16,889 nt of DNA from positions 1 to 16,889 of the forward strand of contig JANYFF010000045.1 of assembly GCA_025362825.1 (NCBI GenBank), read 5' to 3'. Positions within the stretch are counted from its first letter, which is position 1. Every line of letters begins with the position of its first letter. Position numbers and translations under genes: made by a program. This document shows, piece by piece, positions 13,072 through 16,889 of the stretch. A model generated the notes under the pieces. It saw only the letters and a program-made list of their open reading frames with translations. It had not been told where the DNA came from and did not search any database. This DNA comes from Polaromonas sp. (GTDB lineage Bacteria; Pseudomonadota; Gammaproteobacteria; Burkholderiales; Burkholderiaceae_C).

Positions 13072-14196
13072 ATGGACCTCTTGGACTTCTACCTGCGGAA
13101 CGCGCCGCCCGATCTCTCTAGCACCTTGAACCACCGCCGACGACAGCTTCTCTTGGCCGGCCTTACAGGAGCGGCTGGGTACGCGGGGTTCCCGCAACAA
13201 GCCCTCGCCCTGCCTACCAAAACATTAGTCTTTCCGCGGGACCGTGGGTCGCATCCAGATTTTCGTACCGAGTGGTGGTACATCACCGGGCAAGCCACAT
13301 CGGGCACGCGGGTCTTTGGTTTCCAGCTGACGTTTTTCAGGTCGCGTATCCCCGGCACGCAAGACATGACGTCGAAATTCGCAGCCAAACAGCTGCTGTT
13401 TGCACACGCTGCCATCACCGACGTTGACGGCAAAAAACTCTGGCACGACCAGCGCATTGCACGCGACGGATTCGCGGTCGCGTCCAGCAGCGAGACAGAT
13501 ATGGCCATCAAGCTGCGCGACTGGTCACTGCAGGGTCGCGGCGGCCAGTACAGCGCCGAGCTGCCAGCCGCCGACTTCGGCCTCAAGCTGCAGTTTGCCG
13601 AGACGCAAGCCGTGCTGCTGCAGGGCAAAGACGGCCTGTCTCGCAAGGGCCCGGACGAGCAGCAGGCCAGCTACTACTACAGCCAGCCGCAACTCGCCAC
13701 CACCGGTAGCCTGCGCATCAGGGACCGCACGTTTGAAATCACGGGCAAGGCCTGGCTCGACCATGAATGGAGCCAGGAAGTGTTGCACCCCGAGGCCACC
13801 GGCTGGGACTGGATAGGCATGAACCTGAACGACGGCAGCGCACTGACCGCCTTCCAGCTACGCGGCAAGGACGGCCATGCGCTGTGGGATGGCGGCTCGT
13901 TCAGGTCTCCCAACAGCGCGCCGTATATCTTCACCCGAGGCGAAGTGATTTTCAAACCCACCCGTTTCTGGAAAAGCCCACTGAGCCAGACCACCTACCC
14001 GGTCGAATGGATAGTCCGCACCCCCGCCGACTTCTACACCGTCAGGGCAGTCATCGACAACCAGGAACTCGACAGCCGCCAGTCCACAGGCTCAATCTAC
14101 TGGGAAGGCCTGAGCGAGCTGGTAGACAGCAACGGCAAGCGCGTGGGAATGGGGTATCTGGAGATGACGGGGTATGCGGCGCCGTTGAGGATGTAG
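13072..14196 (+). CDS. Secreted lipocalin-like CrtC/AttH family protein
   Basis: 374 residues. A twin-arginine-type signal (HRRRQLLLAGL at 21-31, cleavage near Ala46) suggests export as a folded protein. The mature part has the hallmarks of the CrtC/AttH family (Lipocalin_9, COG5621): FRTEWWYITG (64-73), LDHEWS (229-234) and GWDWIGMNLNDGSALTAFQLRG. Carotenoid hydratases such as CrtC share the fold, but this clade is the AttH-like secreted 'hydrolase' that usually sits with an ABC ATPase and FtsX permease. That is the case here, upstream on the same strand, so a role with that exporter in envelope lipid handling is inferred. There are no carotenoid genes nearby. The start is not fixed by a strong ribosome site. 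Confidence 0.85.
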   Translation: MDLLDFYLRNAPPDLSSTLNHRRRQLLLAGLTGAAGYAGFPQQALALPTKTLVFPRDRGSHPDFRTEWWYITGQATSGTRVFGFQLTFFRSRIPGTQDMTSKFAAKQLLFAHAAITDVDGKKLWHDQRIARDGFAVASSSETDMAIKLRDWSLQGRGGQYSAELPAADFGLKLQFAETQAVLLQGKDGLSRKGPDEQQASYYYSQPQLATTGSLRIRDRTFEITGKAWLDHEWSQEVLHPEATGWDWIGMNLNDGSALTAFQLRGKDGHALWDGGSFRSPNSAPYIFTRGEVIFKPTRFWKSPLSQTTYPVEWIVRTPADFYTVRAVIDNQELDSRQSTGSIYWEGLSELVDSNGKRVGMGYLEMTGYAAPLRM

Positions 14197-14265
14197 CGGC
14201 GACTAACACATCAAGACATGTTTAAGGCTATCGCAGAATAAATGGCATATCAGGCCGTACACGCA

Positions 14266-14955
14266 CTAAGGATTAAGCCATTCCATCGTCAGACCACCAG
14301 CATCCCAGCGGTACAGCGCCCTTCGCTGACCACGCGAATGCAGGTAGAGCCATTCCAGGCGCTGCAATTTAACTTGCAGCACCGCGAAATTCTCCTCGCC
14401 GGCGGTGAGCCCGGCCCGACCTGGAATCACGCCTTCAAGGTCAGGCGGCAGTCCGGTCGTGGGTTGCGCAGATGTTGCGCCGGGCGCTCTGCCCAAATAG
14501 CAACGCAGGGAGCTGGCGCTTGACGCCTGCCAGCGCGCATTTGCCAAAGCGTTGCCCACATGCAGCGTGGCTTCACCCCCTGTGCGCAACTGCAACTTGC
14601 GGGCGGCGTCGTAGAACGTGACAGCCACTCGTGCGTCAAGGGTCAGTGCGGGGACTTTGGCGCTGCGCGTATCGGTGTGAAACGTCAGCGTCCGCGTCTC
14701 CACATCAAAGGCCCGCAAGATCAGCACCCTGGCCTCTGGACCATCGGCCGACACCGTGGCCAGCATGGGCGAGTGGAAGTCGGATTTACGATCTTTCGTG
14801 GCACGCCCTATGAGCTTCCATGCATGGTGCAGTGAACCCGCCAAATCGTCGTAATAATCAGGAAAAGGCTCGACACTCCGATCACTGGGCTTGTCTGCAG
14901 CAGACGCTAACTGCGCCGAAGATCCGGTGTTGCTTAAATCAGGCAAGCTGCTCAT
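14266..14955 (-). CDS. PNPOx-like FMN-binding protein
   Basis: 229 residues from ATG 14955. The frame is open further to 15102, but that stretch overlaps a separate cysteine-rich gene that ends 13 bases before 14955, so the shorter start is preferred. The split-barrel flavin fold shows SPMLATVSADGPEARVLILRAFD, LTFHTDTRSAKVPAL, ARVAVTFYDAARKLQLRTGGEA and a conserved end ALYRWDAGGLTMEWLNP. That end, and the alr4036-type core, point to a pyridoxamine-5'-phosphate-oxidase-like oxidoreductase rather than authentic PdxH, which has the RLxP tail. It probably binds FMN; the substrate is unknown. It is convergent with the AttH-like gene. Confidence 0.85.
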   Translation of the reverse strand: MSSLPDLSNTGSSAQLASAADKPSDRSVEPFPDYYDDLAGSLHHAWKLIGRATKDRKSDFHSPMLATVSADGPEARVLILRAFDVETRTLTFHTDTRSAKVPALTLDARVAVTFYDAARKLQLRTGGEATLHVGNALANARWQASSASSLRCYLGRAPGATSAQPTTGLPPDLEGVIPGRAGLTAGEENFAVLQVKLQRLEWLYLHSRGQRRALYRWDAGGLTMEWLNP

Positions 14956-14968
14956 CAAGCTGGCTGCT

Positions 14969-15148
14969 TCACGGCTCGGAAATTTTGAAGCCCGTCGCGC
15001 CGACCGAAATCGGCGCTGGGTGTGCAGCGGTGTTTTGCGTTGGGATAAATCCCATTTTTTCACCATCCCATTGTTGGCCGCACCAGCACAGGCCTTCGGC
15101 ATTGATCAGGCAGGTGCCAGTGCCGCAGCAGCGGAGGTCGTCGGTCAT
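14969..15148 (-). CDS. Cysteine-rich small protein with CWC motif (59 aa)
   Basis: A 59-residue frame on the minus strand from ATG 15148 to TGA 14971-14969. The N-terminus MTDDLRCCGTGTCLINAEG is followed by LCWCGQQWDGEKM, so five cysteines (7, 8, 13, 21, 23) fall in 17 residues. A ribosome site AAGGA lies nine bases upstream (complement near 15158-15162). The cysteine pattern CC..x4..C..x7..CWC suggests a metal (Zn or Fe-S) site; I recall similar Burkholderiales proteins. It resembles the Pfam CWC-type family only at the CWC. The stop is 13 bases before the flavoprotein start, so they form an operon. Confidence 0.72.
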   Translation of the reverse strand: MTDDLRCCGTGTCLINAEGLCWCGQQWDGEKMGFIPTQNTAAHPAPISVGATGFKISEP

Positions 15149-15470
15149 GAGGTGAAGTCCTTGGGTGAATTGCGCAGAATTGAAGGCTGATTTTGAAACG
15201 TATAGATTAACTGAGCGTTATGCAAGCCCATACACCGCTGACAAGTGACGCAATGCGCCGGAGCAGTGTCGGTGTACCCCGTGGGCGCAAGCAGGCTTGT
15301 GAAGAACGATCAATGACCACTGCACCGGGTCCGTCCGCCCATAAGCGCATAAGCCCGTTGCCCGTTGCCCGTTGCCCATGCTGGGGCTCGGATATTTGCT
15401 GACCGCCAGCGGCGTAGGCTATTTTTGGCAGAGCGTCCAATGTGTCGTCGCACGCCATGAGCAATTTTCT
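15149..15470. other. 322-base gap between emrB 3' end and the CWC gene
   Basis: No gene is supported here. The short plus-strand frames lack ribosome sites and family features. It contains a tandem 7-mer CCCGTTG repeated three times (15354-15374, plus CCC). A weak minus-strand promoter candidate is TTGCAT (complement of 15220-15225) and CTATACG (complement of 15199-15205), for the CWC gene. The emrB-type gene ends at 15471, and no T-tract hairpin is visible. Confidence 0.5.
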
Positions 15471-16889
15471 TCAATGCGCCCCTGCGGCTGCACCCGAGCC
15501 CGCCCCGCCCTTGATATTCTTTGCCAGAAAGACCAGCGGGATCAGCGCCAAAAACATCAGTGCCGATGCGTAAAACACGTCGGATGCAGCCAGCATATAG
15601 GCCTGCTGGTCAATCAGCCGATTGATGGTGCCCAGTGCCTGATCGGGCGTCAGCCCAGCTCCGGCCAGGCCTGCGATGGCGCTGTTCGCTGCAACGCTGC
15701 CCTGATTAACGTATTCACTGAGCTGCGCGTGGTGCATGGCTGCGCGGTCCTGCCAGACGGTGGTGGCAATCGAGGTACCAAATGCACCAGCCGTGATGCG
15801 TACAAAATTCGACAATCCTGAGGCCGCAGGGATGCGGTCTGGTGAAAGCCCGGACAGCGTCAACGTCACCAGCGGAATAAAGAAAAACGCCATCGCCACG
15901 CCCTGAATGATGGTCGGTATCAAGATGGTGGTGAAGTCGGCCTGCGTGTTGAAATTTGAGCGCATCCACAGCACCAGCGCAAAGACTAAAAACGCGAACG
16001 CGGCAAGACGGCGTGGATCAAACTTCGCGATATTTTTTCCAACCAGCGGCGACAGAATCAACGCCATGATGCCGACGGGCGCCATCACCATGCCTGCCTG
16101 GGTCGCGGTATAGCCCATGAACTGTTGTAGCCACAAGGGCAGCAGCACGATATTGCCAAAAAACAAGCCGTAGCCAACGGACATGGCAAGTGCACCTGCC
16201 CAGAAATTACGCCGCTTGAAAAGCGTCAGGTCAACCACCGGGTGCTCTTCTGTCAGCTCCCAGATCACAAAGGCAATCAGGCCAACCACCGCGACGACAC
16301 CCAGGGCAATGATCTCGCCAGAATGAAACCAGTCCAGCTCTTTGCCTTTGTCAAGCAGCACCTGCAGCGCACCGACCCAGATCACCAGCAGGGCCAAGCC
16401 TACTGAGTCAATGGGCAACTTTTTAGTCCTGCTTTCGCGGTTACGGAAAATGCTCCAGGTAATAAAAGCTGCGGCGAAGCCAACCGGGATGTTGATGTAA
16501 AAAATCCATGGCCAGGAAACGTTGTCGGTGATCCAGCCTCCCAGCAAGGGCCCCATCACAGGAGCCACCAGCGTGGTCATGGCCCAGAGCGCCATCGCCA
16601 GACCCGCCAGCGCCTTGGGGTAACTCGACAGCAGCAGCGACTGCGACAGCGGAATCATCGGCCCCGCGACCAGGCCCTGCAATATGCGAAAAATAATCAA
16701 CGTCGTCATGTTGGGTGCAAGGCCACACAGCCACGACGTGATGACAAACAAGATGATGCTGGCCGTGAACAGGCGCACCTGGCCGAAGCGCTGCGACAGC
16801 CAGCCCGTCAGCGGCACGGCAATAGCGTTGGCAACCCCGAAGCTGGTGATGACCCAGGTGCCCTGGTTCGGGCTGACGCCCAGGTCGCC
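15471..16889 (-). CDS. EmrB/QacA-type (DHA2) multidrug MFS transporter, 5' end missing
   Basis: The 3' 473 codons of a 14-TM drug:proton antiporter; the reading frame is open to the window edge (16889), so the true start is outside. The first visible residues read GDLGVSPNQGTWVITSFGVA, the typical EmrB N-terminal helix region, then VPLTGWLSQRFG (motif A area) and LVAPVMGPLLGGWITD (motif C of drug antiporters) followed by NIPVGFAAAF. The tail ends in a Gly/Ala-rich GGAGSGAAAGAH. EmrB works with the membrane-fusion protein EmrA and an outer-membrane channel; these would be expected upstream on the minus strand. The frame's GTG at 16817 is not a real start. Confidence 0.93.
   Translation of the reverse strand, partial: GDLGVSPNQGTWVITSFGVANAIAVPLTGWLSQRFGQVRLFTASIILFVITSWLCGLAPNMTTLIIFRILQGLVAGPMIPLSQSLLLSSYPKALAGLAMALWAMTTLVAPVMGPLLGGWITDNVSWPWIFYINIPVGFAAAFITWSIFRNRESRTKKLPIDSVGLALLVIWVGALQVLLDKGKELDWFHSGEIIALGVVAVVGLIAFVIWELTEEHPVVDLTLFKRRNFWAGALAMSVGYGLFFGNIVLLPLWLQQFMGYTATQAGMVMAPVGIMALILSPLVGKNIAKFDPRRLAAFAFLVFALVLWMRSNFNTQADFTTILIPTIIQGVAMAFFFIPLVTLTLSGLSPDRIPAASGLSNFVRITAGAFGTSIATTVWQDRAAMHHAQLSEYVNQGSVAANSAIAGLAGAGLTPDQALGTINRLIDQQAYMLAASDVFYASALMFLALIPLVFLAKNIKGGAGSGAAAGAH

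Noticed and set aside
14956..15102. N-terminal extension of the PNPOx-like protein
   Set aside because: The stretch is better explained by the overlapping 59-residue cysteine-rich gene in another frame; its translation is basic and low in conserved character.
15220..15402. 60-residue plus-strand frame in the gap
   Set aside because: No ribosome site, no recognisable domain, and it runs through the CCCGTTG repeats.
16815..16817. GTG as the start of the EmrB-type protein
   Set aside because: The frame continues without a stop to the window edge with a typical EmrB N-terminal helix, so the gene is simply truncated by the window.

Overview
The window is a chromosomal stretch of a betaproteobacterium, most likely order Burkholderiales, family Comamonadaceae (Polaromonas/Rhodoferax/Variovorax-like). 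The evidence is the GC-rich coding, the protein types (NagG-like Rieske oxygenase, DedA, an endonuclease-type MutL), and two dispersed repeats I associate from memory with Comamonadaceae genomes: a CCTGAGCCTGTCGAAGGG-type element and a small GCTATTGATT..ATAGC palindrome. I see no rRNA, tRNA, CRISPR array, transposase or phage gene.

Layout. (1) 1-2700, plus strand: an extragenic repeat; a small hydrophobic protein; a secreted protein of unknown family translationally coupled (ATGA) to a BamE/SmpA-like lipoprotein; and a tandem pair of OsmB-like glycine-zipper lipoproteins behind a candidate sigma-S promoter, closed by a strong hairpin terminator. (2) 2761-5328, minus strand: dedA, then the alpha and beta subunits of a salicylate/anthranilate-type ring-hydroxylating oxygenase, without ferredoxin or reductase genes in view. 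(3) 5380-12621, plus strand: mutL, an alpha/beta-hydrolase lipoprotein, miaA, an ABC ATPase and a giant FtsX-type permease. The last three overlap (4 and 17 bases), so this looks like one operon of DNA repair, tRNA modification and envelope export. (4) 12812-14196: a 71-residue orphan protein and a Tat-type secreted lipocalin-like (CrtC/AttH-like) protein. With the ABC pair this resembles an AttEFGH-type system in which the two permeases are fused. (5) 14266-16889, minus strand: the 3' part of an EmrB-type drug exporter (it runs off the window), a 322-base gap, a 59-residue cysteine-rich CWC-containing protein, and a PNPOx-like flavoprotein.

The most distinctive signal is at the DNA level. 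Related short palindromic repeats lie in frame inside three genes of the same cluster (mutL, miaA, permease), and mutL carries a second, different repeat in the same inter-domain linker. They encode low-complexity linker or loop peptides and appear tolerated. I did not find clear evidence of a completely new defence or metabolic system. The best candidates for undescribed biology are the CWC mini-protein/flavoprotein pair, the small orphan inside the AttEFGH-like locus, and the protein-coding repeats.
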